Part shown: positions 41,582-49,547 of the stretch, one piece after another
Layout: every line of letters begins with the position of its first letter
How positions within the stretch are numbered: the stretch's first letter is position 1
From: Lacticaseibacillus yichunensis
GTDB lineage: Bacteria > Bacillota > Bacilli > Lactobacillales > Lactobacillaceae
Assembly: GCF_003946405.1 (NCBI RefSeq)
Contig: NZ_RHOG01000002.1
Coordinates: forward strand, 1 to 64,000
Length of the DNA: 64,000 bases
Reading direction: 5' to 3'
Program-made: the position numbers and the translations under genes
The notes under the pieces: generated by a model
What the model was told of the DNA's origin: nothing
The model's database searches: none
Seen by the model: only the letters and a program-made list of their open reading frames with translations

Positions 41582-43993
41582 TTAGCGAATCACCGCGTGC
41601 AGCTCGGTCTCAAGCGCCGTCTGAATTTTGGCGAAGGCCGCGTTGACCTCATCTTCCGTCAACGTCTGATCATCGCGCCGATACGTCAGGGTGTACGCCA
41701 TGCTCTTTTGCCCAAACGGCAGGTTCTTGCCGTGATAGACGTCAAACAGATGGCTATCCTGCAGATACTTCCCACCATTTTGCCAAATGACGGCCTCGAT
41801 CGCCGCATGCTCGACTTCGATGCCGACCTGAATAGCGATATCGCGGGTCACGCTTGGGTACTTCGGCGCCGGGGCCGCAGTCATGTCGCTGCGATCCGCG
41901 GCCAACAAGGCATCCAGGTCCAGTTCGAACACGAACGTATCCGGCAGGCTGTGCGCTTTGGCGTAGCCCGGATGAATCCGGCCGATCAAGCCGATCCGTT
42001 TGTCGCCCAAGAGAATGCTGGCGCTTTGCCCAGGATGCAGGGTCGGCTCGTCGGTCAAGGCCACATAGCGCACCGGTTCATTCAACCGATAATCGCCCAG
42101 CAGCGTCTCCACAATGCCTTTGACATTATAAAAATCGACAGCTTGCGCGGCTTCGTGCCAGCTCTTTTGCCGCGTGAGCCCAGTAATGGCACCGGCAACA
42201 TACTCTTTTTCAACAGGGCGCGTCTCATCCTTGCTGCGCAGGAAGACACGACCTTGTTCGTAAAGCGCCAGGTCGTTTTGCGAACGCGCCACGTTATAGG
42301 CGATCGCGTTGAGCAGGCCCGTCACCAGATTTTGCCGCAATGTGCTGTGGTCATTGGTCATCGGCCAGGCCACCTGAGTTGGTTCGCTGGCTTCAAGCGC
42401 AAACGCAGGGGCTTCCGCTTCGGCCACCAAACTGTAGGTGATTGCCTGACTCAGGCCCAGACCCTCCAGCAATTTGCGGGTCCGGCGGCGGCGCGTCTGA
42501 CTCGGGGTGAATTGACCGATCGTCATCGTGGTCGTCGGCAAGGTGCTCGGCAACTCATCGTAGCCATAGATGCGGGCGATCTCCTCGATCAGATCGGCTT
42601 CGATGCTGATGTCCCAGCGCCGCGTTGGAATCGACACGGTGAAAAGACCATCCGCTTCGGTCACGCCAAAGCCCAGCCGCTTGAAGATCGTGGTCACCGT
42701 TTCCGCGGTCAGCTCAGCGCCAAGCACATGGTTGATCCGCGCTAGAGAAATGTTAACGATGACGGGCTCAGGTTTGATTGCCGAAGCAGATAAGGTCCCC
42801 GTTGCAACGACGCCGTGACCCAGCGTGGCCATTTGCCGCGCCGCCTCATCCAAGGCGAGATTGATGCTGCCAACATCAACCCCTTTTTCAAAACGGGACG
42901 AGGCTTCTGAACGCAGGTTGTAGCGCAGGGCCGTGCGCCGAATGTTGACGGGCGCGAATTTGGCCGCCTCGATCACGACGGTCTTGGTACTGGCCGTGAT
43001 CTCGGTGTCCAAGCCCCCCATCACGCCGGCCAGCGCAACGGGGCGTGTGCCATCGGTGATCACGATGTCGTCGTCGATCAGCTCGTGGTCATTGCCATCG
43101 AGGGTGGTCAGATGCTCGCCATTCGTCGCGCGGCGCACCAGAATCTGGTGGCTCGCGAGCTTGTCGTAATCAAACGCATGGAGCGGCTGGCCATATTCGA
43201 GCATGATCAAATTGGTCACATCGACAATGTTATTGACCGGGCGCACACCGGCATTCCAGAGGCGGCGCTTCAGCCACAGCGGGCTATCTTCGATCGTGAC
43301 GTCGCTGACCACCCGCATCTGATACGCCGGTGCATCATTTTCATCCGTCACGGTGGCGTTCAGAAGCTCGGTGATCGGCTTGCCCGTTTCTTCAACAGGA
43401 ATATCCTTGAAGTGCGGCTTTTCATCATAGGTGGCACCGACTTCCCATGCGACACCGCGCATGCCCAGCGCATCCGCGCGGTTCGGCGTGATCTCAAAAT
43501 CGAGAATCGCATCGGTCATCCCCAGCGCTTCGAGGGCATCCGTGCCGGGCGCGATTGTTTCATTGAAGACATAGATCCCAGCGGAATAAGCCTTCGGGGA
43601 GACCGAGTCGCTGAAACCGAGTTCCTGCAAGGCACAGATCATCCCGTTGCTTTCCACGCCGCGCATCTTGCTCTTTTTGATCTTCGTGTGGCCGCCGACC
43701 CAGGAATTGGGCAGCGCCACGATCACGGTTTGGCCTGCCGCGATGTTTGGCGCCCCGCAAACGATCTGAAGCGGCACGTCCTCGCCAACATCGACCTGCG
43801 CGACATGCAGGTGATCAGAATCTGGATGGTCGGCCAGGCTCAAGACTTTGCCCACCACGATCTTTTTCAACCCCTCATCCGGGTGTGTGACACTATCCAC
43901 TTCGATGCCGGTGCGTGAGACCTTGTCCGCCAATTCTTCCGGCGAGACCGGCACATCGACTAACTCTTTCAACCATTCATATGACACATCCAT
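41582..43993 (-). CDS. pheT: Phenylalanyl-tRNA synthetase beta subunit
   Basis: An 803-residue subunit with the full domain set: N-terminal tRNA-binding OB domain (residues 40-150), B3/B4 editing domain (210-390), B5 (400-475), the catalytic-like core and the C-terminal FDX-ACB domain ending TLTEDEVNAAFAKIQTALE. It charges tRNA-Phe together with PheS and hydrolyses Tyr-tRNA-Phe. It starts 4 bp after pheS. Confidence 0.97.
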   Translation of the reverse strand: MDVSYEWLKELVDVPVSPEELADKVSRTGIEVDSVTHPDEGLKKIVVGKVLSLADHPDSDHLHVAQVDVGEDVPLQIVCGAPNIAAGQTVIVALPNSWVGGHTKIKKSKMRGVESNGMICALQELGFSDSVSPKAYSAGIYVFNETIAPGTDALEALGMTDAILDFEITPNRADALGMRGVAWEVGATYDEKPHFKDIPVEETGKPITELLNATVTDENDAPAYQMRVVSDVTIEDSPLWLKRRLWNAGVRPVNNIVDVTNLIMLEYGQPLHAFDYDKLASHQILVRRATNGEHLTTLDGNDHELIDDDIVITDGTRPVALAGVMGGLDTEITASTKTVVIEAAKFAPVNIRRTALRYNLRSEASSRFEKGVDVGSINLALDEAARQMATLGHGVVATGTLSASAIKPEPVIVNISLARINHVLGAELTAETVTTIFKRLGFGVTEADGLFTVSIPTRRWDISIEADLIEEIARIYGYDELPSTLPTTTMTIGQFTPSQTRRRRTRKLLEGLGLSQAITYSLVAEAEAPAFALEASEPTQVAWPMTNDHSTLRQNLVTGLLNAIAYNVARSQNDLALYEQGRVFLRSKDETRPVEKEYVAGAITGLTRQKSWHEAAQAVDFYNVKGIVETLLGDYRLNEPVRYVALTDEPTLHPGQSASILLGDKRIGLIGRIHPGYAKAHSLPDTFVFELDLDALLAADRSDMTAAPAPKYPSVTRDIAIQVGIEVEHAAIEAVIWQNGGKYLQDSHLFDVYHGKNLPFGQKSMAYTLTYRRDDQTLTEDEVNAAFAKIQTALETELHAVIR

Positions 43994-43997
43994 GTGC

Positions 43998-45044
43998 TTA
44001 ACCCTCCTGCTGGAATTGACTCAAGAAGCGAATGTCGCCTTGGTAAAAACTCCGAATATCATCGATGCCATATTTGAGCATCGCAAACCGATCCGGGCCA
44101 AGCCCAAACGCAAACCCACCGTAAACATCGGCATCGACACCTGCGTTGGTCAAAACGTTGGGATGCACCATCCCCGCGCCGAGCACCTCGATCCAGCCGC
44201 TGTATTTGCAGATTGCGCAGCCCTTCCCGCCGCAGCGGAAACAGGACACATCGACTTCCACAGAAGGCTCCGTGAACGGGAAGAAGCTTGGGCGCAGGCG
44301 AATCTGGCGGTCCGCACCAAACACATGCTGAGCCAAAGCCAACAGCGTCCCCTTCAGATCCGCCATGGTGATGTGCTTGTCGATCACAAGCCCTTCGACC
44401 TGGTGGAACTGATGACTGTGTGTCGCGTCGTCATTATCGCGGCGATACACGCGACCTGGGGAGATCATTTTCAGCGGACCCTTCGCAAAATCGTGCTTCT
44501 CCAGCGTCCGCGCCTGCACTGGACTCGTCTGGGAGCGCATCAGCAGTTGGTCATCCAGGTAAAAAGTATCCTGCATGTCCCGCGCTGGGTGGTCCTTTGG
44601 AATGTTGAGCATCTCAAAGTTGTAGTGATCCTCTTCCACTTCCGGCCCGTCGACGACTTGATAGCCTTGGCCAATGAAAAAGTCTTCAATGTCATCCATG
44701 ATCTGAGCGAGAATATGCGGCGTGCCGACTTGTTTTTGATCGCCCGGCAGCGTCACATCGATCGTTTCTTTGGCCAGTTGGGCGTGAATCGCCAGCTGCT
44801 CGAGCAATGCCTTGCGCTCCGCGATGGATTCTTGCAAGTTGGCTTTAACTTGGTTGGCGAACTCGCCGATCTTTGGCCGCTCTTCTGGCGCAAGGTCGCG
44901 CATGCCGCGCAAGGCCTCGGTGATCGGCCCTTTTTTGCCCAGCAGCTCCACCCTGATCTTGTTTAATTCATCGAGTTCTTTGACACTCTTGATTCGTTTC
45001 TGATTCTCCTGATCCAGTTGCTCCAGCTTGGTTTTCAGATCCAT
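43998..45044 (-). CDS. pheS: Phenylalanyl-tRNA synthetase alpha subunit
   Basis: A 348-residue class II synthetase subunit. A coiled-coil N-terminus (residues 1-85) precedes the catalytic core with motif 2 ([20 protein letters not shown]) and motif 3 ([18 protein letters not shown]). ATG 45044 with AAAGGAGG was chosen; the frame continues upstream into the T-box leader but is not translated. Expression is controlled by the leader. Confidence 0.97.
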   Translation of the reverse strand: MDLKTKLEQLDQENQKRIKSVKELDELNKIRVELLGKKGPITEALRGMRDLAPEERPKIGEFANQVKANLQESIAERKALLEQLAIHAQLAKETIDVTLPGDQKQVGTPHILAQIMDDIEDFFIGQGYQVVDGPEVEEDHYNFEMLNIPKDHPARDMQDTFYLDDQLLMRSQTSPVQARTLEKHDFAKGPLKMISPGRVYRRDNDDATHSHQFHQVEGLVIDKHITMADLKGTLLALAQHVFGADRQIRLRPSFFPFTEPSVEVDVSCFRCGGKGCAICKYSGWIEVLGAGMVHPNVLTNAGVDADVYGGFAFGLGPDRFAMLKYGIDDIRSFYQGDIRFLSQFQQEG

Positions 45045-45072
45045 GCCGGTGGCCTCCTTTGTGTTTTTGACC

Positions 45073-45305
45073 AAAATAAAAACGCCTCGCCCAAGAAGGG
45101 ACGAAGCGTCGCGGTACCACCCTTGTTCACGCAAAAAACGTGCACTCAACTTGATAACGGCGATGCCGGAGCTTTCCGCAAGCGAAAAGTCTACTCGAGA
45201 AGTGAAAACAAGCTTTGGTCCCATCGATGGTTTGCAGTCATGACCATCGTTCCCTGGCTGGGCCGCCAGCTTGAGCTTCCGTCTTTGTATTTGGTTGTTC
45301 GATTA
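45073..45305 (-). promoter_or_regulatory. T-box riboswitch leader of pheST
   Basis: The T-box core AGGGTGGTACCGCG is present at 45110-45123 on the minus strand. A terminator (stem 45083-45110, T run 45073-45082) follows and competes with the antiterminator formed by the core. Stem I sequence fills 45170-45300. Uncharged tRNA-Phe should promote read-through; a UUC specifier is expected and TTC triplets occur, but the specifier loop was not folded. Confidence 0.9.
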
Positions 45306-45310
45306 CTTTC

Positions 45311-45338
45311 AGCATAGCAAAAATGGCGGGCGCGTCAA
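45311..45338 (-). promoter_or_regulatory. Promoter of the pheST T-box leader
   Basis: TTGACG (45333-45338) and TATGCT (45311-45316) are spaced by 16 bases on the minus strand. Confidence 0.65.
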
Positions 45339-45363
45339 GCCCCCGCCGCATTTTTGCTGAAAA

Positions 45364-45726
45364 TTACTCGCATTCCTCGTCTGACAGCCAGGTATCGCCC
45401 CAGACATGTGCGGCTTCAAGGACAGGCGCCAAAGCCGCCCCTTTGTCCGTCAGGCGATATTCGATCAAGGAGCTATCCGCATGCGTCTCGCGGTCGACCA
45501 GCCCTTCCGCCTCAAGTTCCTTGAGCCGTTCAACCAACACACGATCGGAGCATTTGGTGACAGTGCTCGCAATATCCTTAAAGCGAGACGCCCCATTTTG
45601 CATGAGGACCTCAAGAATCAGGCCCATCCATTTCTTACCAAGAATGACAAATGTTTTTGTAAACTTTGGACACAGCGACAACGTATCCCCTGTACAAGTT
45701 TCGGTACCTACTACGGCGTTAGCCAT
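45364..45726 (-). CDS. HxlR family redox/quinone regulator (YodB/CatR-like)
   Basis: A 120-residue winged-helix repressor. SLCPKFTKTFVILGKKWMGLI lines up with the Bacillus YodB beginning MCPK...LLGKRWNGLI, including the redox-active N-terminal Cys-Pro, and the C-terminus ends EECE, where YodB also has a Cys. KELEAEGLVDRETH is the wing. YodB-type proteins lose DNA binding when quinones or disulfides modify these Cys residues. ATG 45726 follows GGGGTGA. An inverted repeat lies in the promoter. Confidence 0.85.
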   Translation of the reverse strand: MANAVVGTETCTGDTLSLCPKFTKTFVILGKKWMGLILEVLMQNGASRFKDIASTVTKCSDRVLVERLKELEAEGLVDRETHADSSLIEYRLTDKGAALAPVLEAAHVWGDTWLSDEECE

Positions 45727-45748
45727 CTTATTCACCCCATCAAATCGT

Positions 45749-45775
45749 TACTTACATTTAGATAGCATAAGTATA
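45749..45775. promoter_or_regulatory. -10 element and operator candidate of the YodB-like gene
   Basis: TACTTA (45749-45754) and TAAGTA (45768-45773) are an exact inverted repeat with a 13-base spacer. The minus-strand -10 TATACT (45770-45775) overlaps one half. Autorepression is likely by family precedent. Confidence 0.55.
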
Positions 45776-45804
45776 ACTCATTTTCAAAGGAAAACAAGTA
45801 GTGG

Positions 45805-45931
45805 AAAAAAGGGTGCGGAGCGGGCCGCTTTGGTCTGAGCGAATAGTTTGGCCTGGGTGCTTGATGGCGCACTTGGCCATCGAGTGCACAGGTCAACTAG
45901 ACGTCTCAGACCTGGCCCGCGGAGCCCGACT
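45805..45931 (-). repeat. Dispersed hairpin repeat, copy D
   Basis: It starts GAAAAAAGGGTGCGG and ends GGAGCCCGACT. Paired arms are AGCGGGCC with GGCCCGC and TTGGCCTGGGTGCTTGATGGC with GCCATCGAGTGCACAGGTCAA. The family loop sequence GGGTGCTTGA is conserved. It lies between the yodB-like promoter and the HD gene. Confidence 0.8.
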
Positions 45932-45998
45932 GAAAAAAGGGTGCGCAGGGGCGCGGGATGACGGAACAGCTAGGTTGGCCTGAACGCGCGCTGCCCAC
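45932..45998 (-). repeat. Truncated half copy of the hairpin repeat (D2)
   Basis: GAAAAAAGGGTGCGC, GCGCGGGATG and AGCTAGGTTGGCCTGA repeat the first half of a unit and then stop. It is in tandem with D in the same orientation, the same full-plus-half arrangement as A and A2. Confidence 0.65.
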
Positions 45999-46000
45999 AC

Positions 46001-46031
46001 AAAAAACGCCGACCTATAAAAGCGTCGGCGC
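46001..46031 (-). terminator. Terminator after the HD gene
   Basis: GCGCCGAC and GTCGGCG pair and are followed by six Ts on the minus strand. Confidence 0.9.
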
Positions 46032-46036
46032 TTGAC

Positions 46037-46531
46037 CTAACTAAGACGAGTCCGGAACGGATGGCGCACCTTTTGCAACCAAGGAATGAGCACTTCGTCG
46101 ACTGCTTCCCAGTCATCGACGAGGGACACGACCACGCTTTCGCGGTACTTGGGAACCCCCAAGGTCGCACCCCACATATGCTTGACAATAATGTCTTTTT
46201 CCATTGGCGACAGGTCGGTGATCTTTTCGGCGTTACGCAGGGCAATGCGCGGATGGATATACGCATGTGTCCCAAGTGAGAACTTGGTGACCCGCCAGTC
46301 GTAATAGAATAGGTCGTGCAAGAGGCCTGCGCGGGCCAAAGCGCGCACGTTGAGGTGCCACTTTTTCCCAAGCAGGTAGCTCTGATACGAGACACTGATC
46401 GAATGTGAAAGCCGATCCGAATAATGGTGCTGCGGGAAGTTCGCGAGCTTTTGCACCGCTGGCTGGGCCAGCAGGTCAGAGACATAACTCATGTACTCGG
46501 TATCGGTTTCCCATCCATGAGACTTCTGCAT
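46037..46531 (-). CDS. HD domain phosphohydrolase family protein
   Basis: A 164-residue protein with metal-binding His in HHYSDRLSHSISV, the HD pair in AGLLHDLFYYDW near residue 80, and later HPRIALRNA and Asp in SLVDDWEAVDE. It resembles the YqeK/HDIG-related HD hydrolases of lactobacilli; the substrate is unknown. ATG 46531 has AAAGGAG upstream. Confidence 0.85.
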   Translation of the reverse strand: MQKSHGWETDTEYMSYVSDLLAQPAVQKLANFPQHHYSDRLSHSISVSYQSYLLGKKWHLNVRALARAGLLHDLFYYDWRVTKFSLGTHAYIHPRIALRNAEKITDLSPMEKDIIVKHMWGATLGVPKYRESVVVSLVDDWEAVDEVLIPWLQKVRHPFRTRLS

Positions 46532-46614
46532 GCAATCGCTCCTTTTCAACTGTCGTTCAACACACCTTTATTATATCAGGTTCGCCCGACTTCGTGCATC
46601 CTCGCAAGATTTTC

Positions 46615-47373
46615 TTAAGCGGTCAGGTGAAAGAGCACGACTGCAGCGGCGACCGCCACATTCAGCGACTCCGCCTGGCCCTTGATCGGGATGTACAGAT
46701 TGGTGTCCGTGGCCGCCAAGAGTTCCTGGCTCATCCCATTACCTTCATTACCCACGATCAGCGCAAACTGCGGCGCAGGCTCGACCGCCAGATACGGTTT
46801 CGCGTTGACGTTCAACTCTGTGCCATAAACAGGAATCTTGGCCGCCTGAAGCTGTGCGACCAGCGGCGGCAGTGGCGCCGAAACAATGTTGACGTGGAAC
46901 TGGCTTCCCTGCATCGCCCGCAGCACTTTCGGATTGTATGGATCCGCGGTGCCCGCGCCAAACACGATCGTTTTGACCCCGGCCGCATCCGCCGTCCGCA
47001 CCAATGTCCCAACGTTACCCGGATCCTGAATCTGATCCAGCAAAAGAAACTGGCCAGCCAAGGTCTTCGGCAGACTGCCAAGCACCAGTGGCATCACGGC
47101 AAAGATTCCCTGAGGCGTCTCAGTCTCGCTCAGATGCTTGGCCACCGCCTCCGAGATCTCGCTGGTCTGTTCATAAAATGGGCGCAGTTCGATTTTATCA
47201 AGAAACTTTTGGGTCGCATAAATGCGGCGCGGCGTCTGGCCAGCTGTCAGGGCTTCCTGAACCAGGTGCCATCCTTCCAATAGATAGAAACCGGTCTCCT
47301 TTTGGTACTTTTTGACCGTTAATTTTTTCGCACTTTTGATATGCTCGTTTTTCGCTGACGCAATATATTCCAT
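46615..47373 (-). CDS. TrmH/SpoU family RNA 2'-O-methyltransferase
   Basis: A 252-residue SPOUT enzyme. The N-terminal substrate-binding domain (residues 1-100, KETGFYLLEGWHLVQEAL) precedes the knotted SPOUT domain with QDPGNVGTLVRTADAAG (written here QIQDPGNVGTLVRTA), NEGNGMSQELL and IPIKGQAESLNVAVA. The acyP-divergent position matches YsgA-like enzymes that act on 23S rRNA; the exact site is not deducible. Confidence 0.93.
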   Translation of the reverse strand: MEYIASAKNEHIKSAKKLTVKKYQKETGFYLLEGWHLVQEALTAGQTPRRIYATQKFLDKIELRPFYEQTSEISEAVAKHLSETETPQGIFAVMPLVLGSLPKTLAGQFLLLDQIQDPGNVGTLVRTADAAGVKTIVFGAGTADPYNPKVLRAMQGSQFHVNIVSAPLPPLVAQLQAAKIPVYGTELNVNAKPYLAVEPAPQFALIVGNEGNGMSQELLAATDTNLYIPIKGQAESLNVAVAAAVVLFHLTA

Positions 47374-47478
47374 AATAGCCTCCTTGACTTGTCTGGTTCA
47401 GTCTACCATATGGCACGCCGGATTATGCTAAACTAGAGAAGAAATCGACAGCAGAGCACTGTCGAAAGGAGGCGCCAG

Positions 47479-47760
47479 ATGTCAAAAATCGCAAGATCCA
47501 TGCTAGTCTCGGGCCGCGTGCAAGGCGTCGGATTCCGTTGGATGGCCAAAATGGTCGCAGATAAACTCCAGATCACTGGGAAGGTCGAAAATCGCGATGA
47601 CGGGTCTGTTTATATCGAAGCGGTCGGCGAGCCCGTCAACATGGCCAAATTTGCGGCAGCAATCAAGGCCAGCCCAACGCCAAGCGGCCGCGTTGACCAC
47701 TATGAGGAAAAGGTGATCGACCCGATTCCTGCGTATGACAGATTTCGGGTGACTGGCTGA
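47479..47760 (+). CDS. acyP: Acylphosphatase
   Basis: A 93-residue enzyme that hydrolyses acyl phosphates. The catalytic Arg and Asn lie in VSGRVQGVGFRWMAKM and GKVENRDDGSVYIEAVGE. AAAGGAGG precedes the ATG. It is divergent from the SpoU gene and followed by a strong terminator, then yidC. Confidence 0.95.
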   Translation: MSKIARSMLVSGRVQGVGFRWMAKMVADKLQITGKVENRDDGSVYIEAVGEPVNMAKFAAAIKASPTPSGRVDHYEEKVIDPIPAYDRFRVTG

Positions 47761-47799
47761 CCGTGTTGCGCATTGCCGCACGCACGACCGGCCACCACC

Positions 47800-47839
47800 A
47801 AAAATGGCACTAGGACTTTTGTCTTAGCGCCATTTTTTT
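47800..47839 (+). terminator. Terminator after acyP
   Basis: AAAATGGC and GCCATTTTTTT enclose CTA/TAG and GAC/GTC pairs. Confidence 0.9.
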
Positions 47840-47905
47840 GGCCCGTGGCCCTCCAACTTTAGTCTGATTTTTTCCAATTGTCGTGTCTGTACGCCGGCTG
47901 AGCGG

Positions 47906-47934
47906 TTGAAAGCGGTGCGCCCTTCAAGTATAGT
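47906..47934 (+). promoter_or_regulatory. Promoter of yidC
   Basis: TTGAAA (47906-47911) and TATAGT (47929-47934) are spaced by 17 bases, about 38 bases ahead of the start. Confidence 0.75.
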
Positions 47935-47971
47935 TATTTCCAGTATCAAACTTATTAAGGGGATAAAACAT

Positions 47972-48949
47972 ATGCACAAAATGAAACGCTGGCTCACGTT
48001 CGGCGGGCTGGGCAGTCTGGCGCTGTTTTTGACCGCTTGCGGTAACCAGACGATACAACGGGCGACGCAGCTGAAGGCGCCGACAAGCGGGATCTACGGC
48101 TGGATGTACAAAGTGTTCGGCCTGCCGATCGCGCACCTGATGGAATGGCTGGCCGGCATCGTTGGCGGCCCCAGCGCATACGGCATCGCGATTCTCGTCA
48201 TCACGCTGGTCGTGCGGCTCGTCTTGTTGCCACTGATGCTCAACCAGCAGCGCAAGATGACGATCTCGCAGGAAAAAATGAAAGTGCTCAAGCCGCAGAT
48301 CGACATTTTGCAGGCCGAGATGAAAAAGCACCAAGGCGATCAGCAGGCCACGTTACAGCTGAACACCACGATGCAGGAAGTCTACCGGAAAAACAACACC
48401 AGCATGATTCCATCAATGGGTTGCTTGACCTTGTTGATTCAGCTGCCAATTTTCTCCGGTCTGTATCAGGCTGTCGCCTATTCCCCAGAGATCTCCAAGA
48501 GTACCTTCTTCGGCATTCCGCTGGGCCACACCAACATCATTATCACGATTGCTGCGACCCTGTTGTACCTGGTGCAAAGCTGGCTGATGATGCAAAGCGT
48601 CCCGGCCGAACAGCGCCAAGCAATGCGCGTGTCCGCCCTCTTGTCACCTGCGATGACCTTCTTCTTCTGCTTGATGTATAACGCCGGGCTTGGCCTGTAC
48701 TTCCTGGCCGGCGGTGTCATCATCGTCATTCAGCAGATCATCGTCACCTACATCATCACCCCGAACATCCGCAAGAAGATGGACGCCGACTTGGCAGAGA
48801 ACCCACCAGTCATCGTCGTCGATGAAAATACTTTTGCAAAACCCGCACAACCGCTTTATGAAACTGAGACAAGCACCGGCGAGCACACGAGCGGCAAGCC
48901 GCGCCCAACTGGCCACGGCCGAAACGCCGGCCGGCAAAATCACCGCTAA
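47972..48949 (+). CDS. yidC: Membrane protein insertase YidC (lipoprotein form)
   Basis: A 325-residue Oxa1-family insertase. The N-terminal signal ends in the lipobox LTAC, so Cys 23 is predicted to be lipid-modified. Five membrane helices follow; the hydrophilic groove Arg lies in LVVRLVLLP near residue 74. The C-terminal tail is charged. AAGGGG precedes the ATG. It helps insert membrane proteins with SRP/FtsY or SecYEG. An rnpA neighbour is absent, so this is probably the second yidC paralogue, linked to acyP. Confidence 0.94.
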   Translation: MHKMKRWLTFGGLGSLALFLTACGNQTIQRATQLKAPTSGIYGWMYKVFGLPIAHLMEWLAGIVGGPSAYGIAILVITLVVRLVLLPLMLNQQRKMTISQEKMKVLKPQIDILQAEMKKHQGDQQATLQLNTTMQEVYRKNNTSMIPSMGCLTLLIQLPIFSGLYQAVAYSPEISKSTFFGIPLGHTNIIITIAATLLYLVQSWLMMQSVPAEQRQAMRVSALLSPAMTFFFCLMYNAGLGLYFLAGGVIIVIQQIIVTYIITPNIRKKMDADLAENPPVIVVDENTFAKPAQPLYETETSTGEHTSGKPRPTGHGRNAGRQNHR

Positions 48950-48971
48950 GTCATTTGACCAGGCGCAGCAC

Positions 48972-49011
48972 AAAAAATGCCCCAGCGAAAAACCGCTGAG
49001 GCACTTTTTTT
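48972..49011 (+). terminator. Terminator after yidC
   Basis: TGCCCCAGCG and CGCTGAGGCA pair around AAAAAC and are followed by seven Ts. Confidence 0.9.
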
Positions 49012-49015
49012 GCGC

Positions 49016-49459
49016 TTATTTCTGCTCCTTGGCAATGATCTCCTGCCCGACCCGCCGCATGATGCGAAGCAGGTCCTGGGCATCCGGTTCGCCGATCACA
49101 TCGATCCAGCCGGCAAAACGCGTGCTGATTGCCTGATTGACCCGGCTGACAAGCGCCTGGCCGCTGGTCGTCAGCTGCAGTTCCTGGCGCCGCCCGTCGT
49201 TGGGGTCGCGCACCTGGATCATGTAGTGATGTTCCATCAGCGTTTTGATCTGGCGGGAGATTGCCGCCCGCGTCACATGCCGCGCCTTGGCAATCTCAGA
49301 CAAGCTCAGATCATGACCAGCAGCGATGTCGCGCAGAATGAGAAACTGTTCAAACGAAATGTCATCGTCTCGCATCGGAGCCGACACGAGCTCGCCGACG
49401 TACTTGAACGCACTCAGGTACACTTCAATATAATCTTCAAGCAGATTGTCGTCGGCCAT
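49016..49459 (-). CDS. MarR family transcriptional regulator
   Basis: A 147-residue winged-helix regulator: LSLSEIAKARHVTRAAISRQIKTL is the recognition helix-turn-helix and RDPNDGRRQELQLT the wing with the family DxR motif. It follows the YhgE-like gene in the same direction and probably controls it, but there is no direct evidence. No obvious redox Cys is present. Confidence 0.92.
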   Translation of the reverse strand: MADDNLLEDYIEVYLSAFKYVGELVSAPMRDDDISFEQFLILRDIAAGHDLSLSEIAKARHVTRAAISRQIKTLMEHHYMIQVRDPNDGRRQELQLTTSGQALVSRVNQAISTRFAGWIDVIGEPDAQDLLRIMRRVGQEIIAKEQK

Positions 49460-49547
49460 GATGGCGCCTCCTCAGGTCAAATCGTTGTCTCGGTGTCGTG
49501 GGTCAAAAGTCCGACCTTTCTCCCACTGCTGTTTTAAGCGTACCACA

